35,003 nucleotides of DNA from Candidatus Doudnabacteria bacterium (GCA_019659055.1 JAIFWV010000006.1:1-35003); one strand, 5' to 3'. Positions 26,137-35,003 are shown, numbered from the stretch's first letter. The notes: generated from the sequence alone by a model not told the origin. Numbers and translations are program-made.

Positions 26137-27474
26137 TTAAGTTAAATATAACCGGTCCTTAATTAATTCAATTTCCTGTTTAAGGTTACTCTTTTCTTTC
26201 ATGTGACGCTCGATCTTATCGATGGCATGGATGACTGTGGTATGGTCGCGGCCGCCAAAGAATTCACCAATCGAGGGAAGAGAGGTTTCTAATTCACGGC
26301 GGATAATGTACATCGCAATTTGGCGCGGATTTACGTATTCTTTTTTACGAGATTGTTTTAATAAATCCTCTATAGAAACATTATAAAAATCGGCCACGAC
26401 CTCAATAATCTTTTTGGCGGACACCCCTCGTTTTTTTGGCGGGGTGATGACATTAACCAAGATGCTCTTAACTTGTTCAATCGTGGGTCTTGTGTTATTG
26501 AGCTGGCAATAAACCATGAGGCGATTTAGGGCCCCTTCAAGCTCCCGGATGTTGCTCTGGATGGTTTCGGCAATGTAGGTTAGAATTTCCGGCTCAATGC
26601 TGTAATTTTTTTCTCGGGCTTTGGTTTTTAGGATGGCGAGCCTGGTTTCCAAATCTGGAGCTTGGATATCGGCAACCATTCCCCACTCAAATCGCGAAAC
26701 CAGCCGCTCTTCGATTGCTGGGATTTCTTTGGGCAGGCGATCTGAGGTCATAACGACTTGCCGGTTGTTTTGGTGGAGGGCGTTGAAGGTATGGAAAAAT
26801 TCTTCCTGTGTCCCCTCGCGGCCGGCTAGGAATTGGATGTCATCCACCAAAAGCACATCTACAGTGCGGTAGGTGTTTTTGAAATTCTCGGTCCGGCCAT
26901 TCTGAAGCGCTTGGACGAACTCGTTGGTGAATTTTTCTGAGGTCACGTAGAGGATTTTTGCGTTCGGGTCTTTTTTCAGGACCTCGGCGCCCACGGCTTG
27001 CATGAGATGGGTCTTACCTAAGCCCACGCCGCCATAAATAAACAGGGGGTTATACACCGAGCCCGGTTTTTTGCTCACAGCCAAACTGGCGGCGTGTGCG
27101 AGTTGGTTGTTTGAGCCGACAATAAAGGTATTAAAAGTATATTTAGGGTTGAGGGTTTGGTTATCGGGCTGTCTGGCGGTTTGGGTCCGCTGGACTTCTT
27201 TGTTGGCCGCTGGACTCGGCATAAAACTTGGGCTAACGATCTGGTATTTAACCTCTTTGGTTTCCGGAGACAACTGTTTTAGGGCTTTAAGGATCTCTTG
27301 GTGATACTTGTTTTGTAACCATTCTTTACTGAAGGCGCTGGGGACCCCGACGACGATACCGGTTTCGCTTTTCTCAATAATAGACGTGTTTTTGAACCAT
27401 GTTGTGAAATTGGCCTTACTTAAGGTCAGTTCCAGGTTCCCGAGTATGGCTTGCCAAAGTTGTTGATTAGTCAT
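26137..27474 (-). CDS. dnaA: Chromosomal replication initiator DnaA
   Basis: NPKYTFNTFIVGSNNQLAHAASLAV, NPLFIYGGVGLGKTHLMQAVG, LLVDDIQFLAGREGTQEEFFHTFN, PSIGEFFGGRDHTTVIHAIDKI. Confidence 0.98.
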   Translation of the reverse strand: MTNQQLWQAILGNLELTLSKANFTTWFKNTSIIEKSETGIVVGVPSAFSKEWLQNKYHQEILKALKQLSPETKEVKYQIVSPSFMPSPAANKEVQRTQTARQPDNQTLNPKYTFNTFIVGSNNQLAHAASLAVSKKPGSVYNPLFIYGGVGLGKTHLMQAVGAEVLKKDPNAKILYVTSEKFTNEFVQALQNGRTENFKNTYRTVDVLLVDDIQFLAGREGTQEEFFHTFNALHQNNRQVVMTSDRLPKEIPAIEERLVSRFEWGMVADIQAPDLETRLAILKTKAREKNYSIEPEILTYIAETIQSNIRELEGALNRLMVYCQLNNTRPTIEQVKSILVNVITPPKKRGVSAKKIIEVVADFYNVSIEDLLKQSRKKEYVNPRQIAMYIIRRELETSLPSIGEFFGGRDHTTVIHAIDKIERHMKEKSNLKQEIELIKDRLYLT

Positions 27475-27537
27475 CAGTTGCCTAAAAATCCTAAGAATTC
27501 ATTTAAAATTGCGTCTTTTGGTATTCTAACAAATAAG

Positions 27538-27602
27538 TTATCAACATGTAAATCGCAATAATTTGGCTAACCTAAAGCAATAAAATGGTAATCTGTGTAT
27601 AA
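27538..27602. promoter_or_regulatory. putative DnaA boxes (oriC candidate)
   Basis: TTATCAACA (27538-27546, +) and TTATACACA (27594-27602, -) in the divergent dnaA-rpmH intergenic region. Confidence 0.5.
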
Positions 27603-27645
27603 CCTGTGGACTTTGGGTGTATAGAAAGACAGTTGGTCGCAAGGG

Positions 27646-27674
27646 ATGACAAAAGCCCGGGATTCCAGTATAAT
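27646..27674 (+). promoter_or_regulatory. rpmH operon promoter
   Basis: ATGACA-17 nt-TATAAT. Confidence 0.7.
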
Positions 27675-27692
27675 ACCGCAGTATCTTTAATT

Positions 27693-27770
27693 ACCGTGGA
27701 TCGTGAATCGTGGATCGTGGAACCTCCTAGGCTCTCACGTTTCGCGTTTCAAGCTTCACGTTTCGAGACT
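27693..27770. repeat. two adjacent 7-bp periodic tracts in the rpmH 5' leader
   Basis: ACCGTGG|ATCGTGA|ATCGTGG|ATCGTGG (27693-27720) and CACGTTT|CGCGTTT|CAAGCTT|CACGTTT|CGAGACT (27736-27770). Confidence 0.7.
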
Positions 27771-27774
27771 TTTT

Positions 27775-27909
27775 ATGAAACCGACGTATAATCCTAAAAA
27801 GAAGAGACGCAAACGCGTGCATGGGTTTTTGAAGCGCATGCGCACCCGCAACGGCCGCAATGTCTTGGCTTCCCGCCGCGCCAAAGGCCGTAAGCGATTA
27901 ACCGTATAA
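27775..27909 (+). CDS. rpmH: 50S ribosomal protein L34
   Basis: [44 protein letters not shown]; start trimmed from ORF at 27703. Confidence 0.96.
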   Translation: MKPTYNPKKKRRKRVHGFLKRMRTRNGRNVLASRRAKGRKRLTV

Positions 27910-27911
27910 AT

Positions 27912-28247
27912 ATGACGAAGGTCGTGACCTTGAAAAATGAAAAAGATTTTGCGCACTCAAGATTCAAGAAATCTTTCTCTTCCCAAACCTTGCGGCTGCG
28001 CGTGGCCCAAAGTCATGAGGCCGCTCCCCGCTTTGGGTTTATCATTCCCAAGAAGGTCATGCCCAAAGTTACCGACCGCAATAAGGTCAAACGGCGCATG
28101 AAAGTCATTGCTGGTAAATATCTAAAAAATTTAAAACCTGCCGACATTCTGATTTTTCCGCAAAAAACCAGCCTCAAGCTGACCTTCCCCAGTTTGGAAA
28201 CAGAGTTGGTAAATGATTTTAAGCGCCTGAATTTATGGAAATCATAA
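27912..28247 (+). CDS. rnpA: Ribonuclease P protein component
   Basis: RFGFIIPKKVMPKVTDRNKVKRRMKVIAGKYL; position after rpmH. Confidence 0.92.
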   Translation: MTKVVTLKNEKDFAHSRFKKSFSSQTLRLRVAQSHEAAPRFGFIIPKKVMPKVTDRNKVKRRMKVIAGKYLKNLKPADILIFPQKTSLKLTFPSLETELVNDFKRLNLWKS

Positions 28248-28501
28248 AACAAATTAACAAAGTGCTGGGGTTACCGCTCGTTTTGTTGGTTTCGCTGTAC
28301 CAAAAGACCTTGTCTCCGGATCATGGATTAACCAAGGTTTTTTATCCCCACGGGTACTGCAAGTTTTATCCGAGCTGTTCCGAATACGCCAGAATCACTT
28401 TGACCGAACAGGGAGCCACCGGTCTGCCCAAAATCGCAGTTCGGATTATGAAATGTAATCCATTAAGCACGGGAGGAATGGATCTCCCTAAAAAAGTATG
28501 A
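28235..28501 (+). CDS. yidD: Membrane protein insertion efficiency factor YidD
   Basis: LVSLYQKTLSPDHG...CKFYPSCSEYARITLTEQGATGLPKIAVRIMKCNPLSTGGMD. Confidence 0.93.
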   Translation: MEIIKQINKVLGLPLVLLVSLYQKTLSPDHGLTKVFYPHGYCKFYPSCSEYARITLTEQGATGLPKIAVRIMKCNPLSTGGMDLPKKV

Positions 28502-29226
28502 ATTTTATAAAAAATATATTTGCCCCGGTTGTAAAATTATTGAGACCCATTGTCTACGTGCCGCTCTTGAATGTTCTGGTTTTTTTCTACCACTACATTC
28601 CCGATCTTGGCGCAGTGATCATCATCCTGACCATCCTCATTCGACTATTGTTTGTCCGCTCTTTCCATAAATCCCTGAAACAGCAAAAGATCATGCAATC
28701 CCTCCAGCCGAAGATCAACGAGATTAAGGCCAAATACAAGGATGATAAGCAAAAAGAAATGCAGGCCATGATGGAACTCTATAAAGAAAATGAAGTCAGT
28801 CCGTTTAGTTCCTGTTCCTCACTCCTGTTTCAACTGCCGGTTTTGGTGGCTCTCTCAACACTATTTTCCCGGGCGTCGAGCGATGCCATTCTGCACGATC
28901 TCTATAGTTTTATTCCGCATATTTCTCACATCAACCCAATTGCCTTTGGATTGGTTGACTTATCCGCCAAGAACAATTATATCTTAGTAGGGATTGCCGC
29001 AATCTTGCAGTATGCCCAGGCGCGATTGACCCTGCCCAAGCAAAAGAGTACAGATCCTATGCAAAATAGTATGCAGACATCCATGCTCTACTTCTTCCCG
29101 GTGATGCTGTTCGTTTCAATCCTGTCTCTCCCTGCAGGCCTAGCTCTGTACATAATTATTACCACTCTGTTTAGCGTCGCCCAACAGTATTATATTATCC
29201 GTAAGGACGCCCAAGAATCCCTCTAA
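28498..29226 (+). CDS. yidC: YidC/Oxa1-family membrane insertase
   Basis: VIIILTILIRLLFVRSFHKSLKQQKIMQSLQPKINEIKAKYKDDKQKEMQAMMELYKENEVSPFSSC. Confidence 0.95.
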   Translation: MNFIKNIFAPVVKLLRPIVYVPLLNVLVFFYHYIPDLGAVIIILTILIRLLFVRSFHKSLKQQKIMQSLQPKINEIKAKYKDDKQKEMQAMMELYKENEVSPFSSCSSLLFQLPVLVALSTLFSRASSDAILHDLYSFIPHISHINPIAFGLVDLSAKNNYILVGIAAILQYAQARLTLPKQKSTDPMQNSMQTSMLYFFPVMLFVSILSLPAGLALYIIITTLFSVAQQYYIIRKDAQESL

Positions 29227-29236
29227 CCCAATTTAT

Positions 29237-29728
29237 ATGGCCGCGAGTTTAGACGAAGTAAAATCCAAAGTTCTCGAACTCTTCTCCCACATGGGCATCC
29301 ATGTGGAGATTTTTGAGCGCATGGAAGAAGGACGGACTGTCCTCAATTTGAAAACTCCGGAAGCCCAGCTTTTGATTGGCAAACAAGGCGCCAATCTCGA
29401 GGCGCTTCAGCACGTGGTCCGGCTTCTAGTCCGAGATGATGCAGGCGAGCAAGTCCCGTTTGCCTTGGACATAGACGACTATCGCGAAAAGCGGCAGATT
29501 TATCTCAAAGAAATTGCCCGCAAAGCCGCACATCAGGCGCGCTCCTCCGGCCGGGCGGTGGCGCTCTTCCCCATGCCGCCTTCGGAACGCCGAGTCGTAC
29601 ACAATTACCTTTCGCTGTTCTCAGACCTGTCCTCATCTTCGCAAGGAGTGGACCCCAACCGCCGGATTGTTATCCGCGTCGATAAAAAGAAATCCAAAGA
29701 CGACTTCAACTTTATAGAAAATATGTAA
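29237..29728 (+). CDS. khpB: Jag/KhpB RNA-binding protein (KH + R3H)
   Basis: LNLKTPEAQLLIGKQGANLEALQHVVRLL; R3H PMPPSERRVVHNYLS; follows yidC. Confidence 0.9.
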   Translation: MAASLDEVKSKVLELFSHMGIHVEIFERMEEGRTVLNLKTPEAQLLIGKQGANLEALQHVVRLLVRDDAGEQVPFALDIDDYREKRQIYLKEIARKAAHQARSSGRAVALFPMPPSERRVVHNYLSLFSDLSSSSQGVDPNRRIVIRVDKKKSKDDFNFIENM

Positions 29729-29733
29729 ACTCT

Positions 29734-29759
29734 AAATACGCCGCAAGGCGTATTTTTTT
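29734..29759 (+). terminator. khpB intrinsic terminator
   Basis: AAATACGCC-GCAA-GGCGTATTTTTTT. Confidence 0.85.
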
Positions 29760-29782
29760 CGAGACGATATTACGCGTGAATT

Positions 29783-29815
29783 AAATAAAAAAGGGTGTTC
29801 AGCAGTTGAACACCC
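29783..29815 (-). terminator. intrinsic terminator of the 29837 gene
   Basis: Reverse strand GGGTGTTCA-ACTGC-TGAACACCC-TTTTTTATTT. Confidence 0.85.
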
Positions 29816-29836
29816 AGTCGAACCCGATCGGAGCGA

Positions 29837-30883
29837 TTACGCCCAGACCTCCTGGCGATACGGATGCACCTCAGCACGGATACATTCTTGATTTTTTAGG
29901 TGATCCTGGCAGGCCTGGTCAGCACACGAATAGCAGATACCGCCATGACTCGAACTCCCGAAGTCATCGCCTATCTCCGAGTGGACGAGTACAATTTCGT
30001 GAGTGGCCAGCTTGCCGCAAACTCCACAAACCCGTACGGCCTCTCTGGCGAATTTTTCTTTCGCCTGGAGCATTGGTCCAGTCGGTGTCTGTACGATCGT
30101 TGAGTACACCGGGCGGTTGTTGATGGACATTTTCGGCCACCAATCCATGCCCCCTGTGCAGGCCATAACTTCACCTTTGAAGGCGCCTTCCTTTCGGTCG
30201 TCTCTTCGATGGGAGCCGATGTAGACATGCCTCTTGATCAGTTCAGGACGGAAGAGCACATCCAGGTACCGACATCCCGATTGCGGATCTTCCCAGCGAA
30301 CCGCGTAGATAACAATTTCCTCGATTGGTACTGGACTCTCACTCGAATAGTGTTTTGGCCCGGGAGGAAATCCGAGCGTTTGAGAAAGCTGGAGTAGCAC
30401 GCTTAGACCTTCCTCGCAGTACGTTTCCATTTCTCGGATCTGACCACCTTCCCAAGATGAGACGGAAAGAAACTGTGACCATTTACCCTCGAAATTGCAA
30501 CAACCGATTGCTTTTAGATGCTCGTGTTCTTTCGTGACAATGACTTCAACTCCGAAAGCGTTCTGACGAACTGCGAGATGATCCTCGAATCCTCGCTCAC
30601 GAATAGTCGTTTGGAGAATGTCGACGATACGAGTGATATTGGCTCTGCATTCCTCGAGAGGTCCGATCTTGATGGAACCATGACCTCCGCCCAGAATCCG
30701 CACGCTTCCGAAAGCCAACCCGCGATCTTCACATTCCTTACGTGCCCGATCTTCGCGCCTGGTGCTGTACGATTTCCCGTACAGGTGATCGACGTAAGAG
30801 TAGATAATACTTGCCCAATCGATTGAGGTTGATGTGGTTGAGGAAGTACGTTGCCCAAACCTTCTCCGAAGCTGTTCCAACAT
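29837..30883 (-). CDS. uncharacterised protein with C-terminal Cys/His putative zinc-binding module
   Basis: Start moved from 30919 to M13 at 30883 (MLEQLRRRFGQRT) because AAGGAG lies just upstream inside the longer ORF; VCGVCGKLATHEIVLVH...GGICYSCADQACQDHLKNQEC; own promoter and terminator. Confidence 0.8.
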   Translation of the reverse strand: MLEQLRRRFGQRTSSTTSTSIDWASIIYSYVDHLYGKSYSTRREDRARKECEDRGLAFGSVRILGGGHGSIKIGPLEECRANITRIVDILQTTIRERGFEDHLAVRQNAFGVEVIVTKEHEHLKAIGCCNFEGKWSQFLSVSSWEGGQIREMETYCEEGLSVLLQLSQTLGFPPGPKHYSSESPVPIEEIVIYAVRWEDPQSGCRYLDVLFRPELIKRHVYIGSHRRDDRKEGAFKGEVMACTGGMDWWPKMSINNRPVYSTIVQTPTGPMLQAKEKFAREAVRVCGVCGKLATHEIVLVHSEIGDDFGSSSHGGICYSCADQACQDHLKNQECIRAEVHPYRQEVWA

Positions 30884-30934
30884 GACCACTCCTTCGTTTG
30901 TCACCGGGCAAATTGCCAAATGCGGTGCTGGTTC

Positions 30935-30963
30935 GTTATACGCCTAAAACAGGTCAGTGTCAA
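30935..30963 (-). promoter_or_regulatory. near-consensus sigma70-type promoter for the 29837 gene
   Basis: Reverse strand TTGACA-17 nt-TATAAC. Confidence 0.75.
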
Positions 30964-31060
30964 TAACGGTAACAATCGCTTTGCTGGCGGTTTTTTGGTA
31001 TATTGTAAGCATTATGGATACAATCCTTATTCCGTATAAAAACTGAAGACTAACTTGTAG

Positions 31061-31516
31061 ATGGATAAAGAAATTTTTAACCCGAATGAATATAAAGAAA
31101 AGCCGAGGAAAATAGTTACTCGGGCTATTTTGTTTAACGAAAAGAATGAAGTCTTGTTAGGAAAGAGAGTTCGAGGTGGAGGGATTGGTAAATGGGCCTT
31201 AGTCGGGGGTAAACCAGAAGGAAATGAAACTCCGGAAGAAGCCATTGTCCGAGAAGTTAAAGAAGAGTTGGGTCTTGATTTTGAACCAACTATATTTGGA
31301 AAGGTAGAAGATCAAGTATCAGCAGATAGAGCACAAGACGAACAACATGCTTGGGATGTTTATACTTTTTATGGTAAGTACAAGGGGACCCCAGTTTTTA
31401 AATCAGAAGAAATCTCCGAATTGGCTTTAGTCTCGAAAGATACTTTAGACGAATTCGACATTGCTTTTAATCACAAAGAAATATTGCAAAATTTTTTTGA
31501 TACCTGGAAAATCTGA
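31061..31516 (+). CDS. NUDIX hydrolase
   Basis: GKPEGNETPEEAIVREVKEELGL fits Gx5Ex7REUxEExGU. Confidence 0.93.
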   Translation: MDKEIFNPNEYKEKPRKIVTRAILFNEKNEVLLGKRVRGGGIGKWALVGGKPEGNETPEEAIVREVKEELGLDFEPTIFGKVEDQVSADRAQDEQHAWDVYTFYGKYKGTPVFKSEEISELALVSKDTLDEFDIAFNHKEILQNFFDTWKI

Positions 31517-31544
31517 AATAGTTACATCCAACCCTGTTCAAAAT

Positions 31545-31569
31545 AAAGATCCCCTTTCGGGGATTTTTT
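31545..31569 (+). terminator. NUDIX gene intrinsic terminator
   Basis: ATCCCC-TTTC-GGGGATTTTTT. Confidence 0.85.
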
Positions 31570-31588
31570 GTATCCTTTTATAAACAGT

Positions 31589-32776
31589 CTAGATATAGAA
31601 CACTGAGATCATAAACCAAAACAAAATCGAGAGGTCGTTTTTGAAATAAGGGACATCCACCAAGCCATGAAGAATGAGAGTAAACATATAGGCCACGGCG
31701 GCTGTGGTGTACCACGTCCGATGCGTGTCGTACCTTTTCGCACTTACAAAGATTATTCCAAAGAAGCTTATAAGTCCCAATAACCCCATCTCGACCCAGA
31801 AGTTAAAGAAAATATTATGAGGGTAGTTCAGGATCTCTCCTTGGAAGTGCTGTTTGGCCAGAGTTGTGGGAAATCCTGACAGGCCATTGCCGAGAATCGG
31901 ACTGTCTTGGATTTTTTCGTAGCCTGCGAGCATGAGATTGACCCGAGCCGAAGACGAGGCGTCGTGTGCGGCCAAGCCCAGCCGCGATCGTATCTGCGGA
32001 ACGGCGAGGCCTAGTATCGCAAGGATTGCCACAAAAGCCAGAACTTTCTTGAAAGGGTATTTAAGAAAGACGAGAATGGTGGCCGTCAGTGCGACTCCCA
32101 GCCATGCTCCCCGTGAGAAAGTTAGAAATAAGGCTATTAACATAACGACCAGACCAGCAGCTAAATTTTTCCGATTGAGGATTTTCTCGTCAAAGAGAAA
32201 TCCGGCCAGGAAAAACGAGACCAGAGGACCAAGATAAAGGGCCAAGGCGTTGGGGTAGTCAAAGAACGAGACAATTCGTTCGACCTCGTCCCCCGTCCCC
32301 CAGAATTTGAGCGGCAGTCTGATGTAAGTTACGTACTGGAAAATCCCAAACAACGAAACCAAAATCGCTCCGATAAAAAGGAGGTTTAACGGCGTGGTCA
32401 GATCCTCTGCGCGCTTGATCGTGAGCCTGACTGCGTAAAACAACATAACCGGTTCTACAATAAACGCCTTGAGAATTCCCAAGGCGCTGCGTTTATCGGG
32501 TGAAACCAATGTCGAAATAATTCCCGCGGCTACAAACAGTAAAATCAGCCAATTTATCCGGCCCAATTTTTTGAGTTCGTGGAGGTCTGCAAAATGTTTG
32601 AGGAACGTAACGGCAAAGTATGTCAGCAGAAGTAGTTCCAAGAAGGTCGTAGGAACTCCTTGCATCTGCCAGCGGAACATATATGTCGGAAGTAAAGCCA
32701 AGATTACGCCTAACGCAAACTTCGGCTGGAAATATGCGAGGAATGCAAACCCCAAAAGCAGAATAACTATAGTCAT
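31589..32776 (-). CDS. O-antigen ligase/polymerase (Wzy_C/WaaL-like) membrane protein
   Basis: 395-aa polytopic protein; LTFSRGAWLGVAL, PILGNGLSGFPTTLAKQHFQGEILNYPHNIFFNFWVEMGLLGLI. Confidence 0.88.
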   Translation of the reverse strand: MTIVILLLGFAFLAYFQPKFALGVILALLPTYMFRWQMQGVPTTFLELLLLTYFAVTFLKHFADLHELKKLGRINWLILLFVAAGIISTLVSPDKRSALGILKAFIVEPVMLFYAVRLTIKRAEDLTTPLNLLFIGAILVSLFGIFQYVTYIRLPLKFWGTGDEVERIVSFFDYPNALALYLGPLVSFFLAGFLFDEKILNRKNLAAGLVVMLIALFLTFSRGAWLGVALTATILVFLKYPFKKVLAFVAILAILGLAVPQIRSRLGLAAHDASSSARVNLMLAGYEKIQDSPILGNGLSGFPTTLAKQHFQGEILNYPHNIFFNFWVEMGLLGLISFFGIIFVSAKRYDTHRTWYTTAAVAYMFTLILHGLVDVPYFKNDLSILFWFMISVFYI

Positions 32777-35003
32777 TATTGCTTTACGTTAATGGAAATA
32801 GGAATGCTCGAGGAAATCATCGAACCATTGGTGAGGTGGGCGGTGGCAATAAGAATTTGATGGTCGCCGTTTTTCGCAGAATTTACAAAGAAGGTATAGG
32901 GGGAAGAACTTCTGGAACCCTGGGGTATGCCATCAAGTGAGAGATCCACGGAATTAACCTGGTTTGCTCCGATATCCACTTGCACTAGAAATGGCAACCC
33001 ATTGATTTCTTGGCCCGCAGTCGGCGTGAGGAATCTCAGCCCGCCGGTTTGGGTTAACCCGGGATCGACAGTGCCATCGTCCTCTTCGGTGGGCGGATAA
33101 GAATACCCAGCACTTTGTGCCCAGGCCCGGACTGGGATTTCCCAATTAGGATTTTCCGGCTGTTCTGAATGAATCGCGGTGTAGATTCTAGTTTCCACCA
33201 GATCTGTAGGCGTTTGCGAATTGGCCAGCTTGCCATTGAGTTTGTTGATTTGTTTGGCGATATGGACGTCATCAAATCCCGTAGGAATAGCAAAGCTTGC
33301 AAACACTTCTTCTTTGGTGTTCGGGGTGTACTGCGTCGGGAGTTTACCTGAGATACTATCGACTTGCAGATGCTGGATCCCTGGAGGTTCCTGGAAATTT
33401 TCAGCCGGAGTCCCCTTCAGGGCATTGAGCATAAATTGGTGCCAGATTGGACCCGCGGTGATGACACCGTCGGCACCGGCGCGCATGGGAGAACCGTTGG
33501 TGTTGCCGGTCCAAACGCCAGCCACCAAAGAAGGAGTATAACCCATGGTCCAGCCATCCTTCCAGGCTTGAGTGGTTCCAGTTTTGGCCGCAACTATTCT
33601 GTCTGGCAAAATCAAAGGTGAATTCGGACCGAAGACAAAGGTCCGAGCGTTGTTGTCAGTCATAATGCTGATAATTTCATAAGCGACCTGCGGGTCGAGA
33701 GCTTCGGTGCCGGTATCTTCATGCCATTCCTCGAGAGTTTTGCCTTGGGAGTCCAAGACCTTCAGGATATCCGAAGTATTGTGCTTGGTGCCCATGTTGG
33801 CAAACACGCCAAAGGCGCCGGTGTGGTCCAGAAGCGTGATTTCACAACCTCCCAACACGAGCGATAGCCCACATTTGTCGGAATTGATATCCGAAGTAAT
33901 TCCCATATCCTTGGCCGTGTCGATAGCATTTTGGACGCCGACTAAGGCCAGAGTTTTGACGGCCGGGATGTTGAGTGAGCCGGCCAAAGCCTTGCGGATA
34001 TTTACAATGCCGTGATTTTGTCCGTCGTAATTGCTTGGCGCATAATCCTTCCCGCCGTAAGTACCGAAACTGGTTTTCACGTCTACAAGCATGGTTGCCG
34101 GAGACATGCCCTGTTTGAAGGCGGTGGCATAGACATAGGGTTTAAACGAAGATCCCGGCTGTAAGGGGCGCAAGGTGACGTTGACCTGGCCATTGATTTC
34201 GTCGTTGAAGTAATCCGCTGACCCGACCATGGCCAAAATCTGCCCCGTCTTGGGGTCCATGGCCACGAGTCCGGCGTTGTTAGCCTTATTTGATTTGGTA
34301 TTGCGCGCCACACCATCCTTGACTGCTTGTTCGGCGGCGGTTTGCATGGTCCAGTCGAGGGTCGTGATGACACTTAGGCCTCCCTCTTCGAGAGTTTTTT
34401 GGCCGTAGCGCTCGGCGAGTTGCTGTTCGATGTATGTGACAAAATGTGGAGCCTGGATGAAGTCCTTGATTTTGCTGAAGACAACCACTTCGGCTTTGGC
34501 TTGCTCCATTTGTTCTTTGGAAATATACCCCTGCTCATACATGGCGGTGAGCACGGCTTCATGGCGAGCGTCGAGTCGGTCACGATTGGGTCCATTGGGG
34601 TTATAGAGACTCGGGGCTTGCGGCAAACTGGCCAGATATGCGGCTTGGGCCAAATCTATATCTTTGGCTTGTTTGCCGAAATAGGTCAAAGACGCGGCCT
34701 GGATGCCGTAAGCGTTCTGGCCATAGGGTATTTCGTTGAGGTAGAGTTTGAGGATATCGTCCTTGGAAAATTTTTGATCGATTTCGATAGCGAGCACCGC
34801 TTCCTTCACTTTGCGCACGAGAGATTTCTGGCGAGTGAGGATGGCATTGCGGACAAATTGTTGGGTGATGGTCGAGCCGCCCTGGGATTTACTGCCGCTC
34901 GTGATATCGACATAAATAGAACGGATAATCCCCCGCCAATCGACACCGGGGTTTCGGTAGAAGTTTTTATCTTCGATTGAGATAGTGGCTTGAGCGACAA
35001 ACG
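32776..35003 (-). CDS. class A penicillin-binding protein (GT51 + transpeptidase), N-terminus beyond window
   Basis: SQGGSTITQQFVRNAILT, LKLYLNEIPYGQNAYGIQAASLTYFGK, GSSFKP (SxxK), SLN, KTGTTQAWKDGW; reading frame open to the right edge. Confidence 0.95.
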   Translation of the reverse strand, partial: FVAQATISIEDKNFYRNPGVDWRGIIRSIYVDITSGSKSQGGSTITQQFVRNAILTRQKSLVRKVKEAVLAIEIDQKFSKDDILKLYLNEIPYGQNAYGIQAASLTYFGKQAKDIDLAQAAYLASLPQAPSLYNPNGPNRDRLDARHEAVLTAMYEQGYISKEQMEQAKAEVVVFSKIKDFIQAPHFVTYIEQQLAERYGQKTLEEGGLSVITTLDWTMQTAAEQAVKDGVARNTKSNKANNAGLVAMDPKTGQILAMVGSADYFNDEINGQVNVTLRPLQPGSSFKPYVYATAFKQGMSPATMLVDVKTSFGTYGGKDYAPSNYDGQNHGIVNIRKALAGSLNIPAVKTLALVGVQNAIDTAKDMGITSDINSDKCGLSLVLGGCEITLLDHTGAFGVFANMGTKHNTSDILKVLDSQGKTLEEWHEDTGTEALDPQVAYEIISIMTDNNARTFVFGPNSPLILPDRIVAAKTGTTQAWKDGWTMGYTPSLVAGVWTGNTNGSPMRAGADGVITAGPIWHQFMLNALKGTPAENFQEPPGIQHLQVDSISGKLPTQYTPNTKEEVFASFAIPTGFDDVHIAKQINKLNGKLANSQTPTDLVETRIYTAIHSEQPENPNWEIPVRAWAQSAGYSYPPTEEDDGTVDPGLTQTGGLRFLTPTAGQEINGLPFLVQVDIGANQVNSVDLSLDGIPQGSRSSSPYTFFVNSAKNGDHQILIATAHLTNGSMISSSIPISINVKQ

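Noticed and set aside
29806-30858. Several + and - strand ORFs (60-114 aa) overlapping the 29837 gene
   Set aside because: The 348-aa minus-strand ORF has SD, promoter, terminator and a Cys-rich module; the others have none.
30884-30919. N-terminal extension MAICPVTNEGVV of the 360-aa ORF
   Set aside because: This stretch contains the AAGGAG SD for M13 and leaves almost no leader after the predicted TSS.
30993-31030. ATTGTA-N11-TACAAT dyad upstream of the NUDIX gene
   Set aside because: AT-rich, short arms and a wide spacer; could be chance or just the promoter -10.

Overview
The window looks like the chromosomal core of a small-genome bacterium, most likely Patescibacteria/CPR (inferred from gene content and neighbourhood, not proven). 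It holds the dnaN/dnaA | rpmH-rnpA-yidD-yidC-khpB origin neighbourhood. Also present are partial rpoB, ruvA, uvrB, rpsT, polA, guaA, a pilB-type ATPase, tsaE, a VanW-family gene, ruvB, recF, a FemAB/LOG/tsaB/MFS operon, a NUDIX gene, an O-antigen ligase-like gene and a partial class A PBP. I saw no CRISPR array, rRNA or convincing tRNA. Non-routine signals: (i) a RAYT-type Y1 transposase gene bounded by two inverted REP-like hairpins whose stems show a compensatory base change; (ii) three intergenic tracts sharing a 7-bp period but each with a different heptamer, two of them directly in front of rpsT and rpmH; (iii) a ~245-bp composite multi-hairpin element splitting recF from dnaN and ending in a perfect 26-bp palindrome at the dnaN stop; (iv) an orphan Cys-rich gene with its own consensus promoter, SD and terminator, inserted between khpB and the NUDIX gene; (v) catalytic-motif deviations in PolA (3'-5' exo DTE to DTQ), GuaA (PP-loop SGGxDS to SAGSDS) and a DHH-like protein (DHH to DYK); (vi) a secreted pectate-lyase-like protein with a C-terminal dockerin-like repeat; (vii) several starts without SD, with -10-like boxes about 6 nt before ATG. 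All calls come from reading the sequence and the supplied ORF translations; no database search was run.
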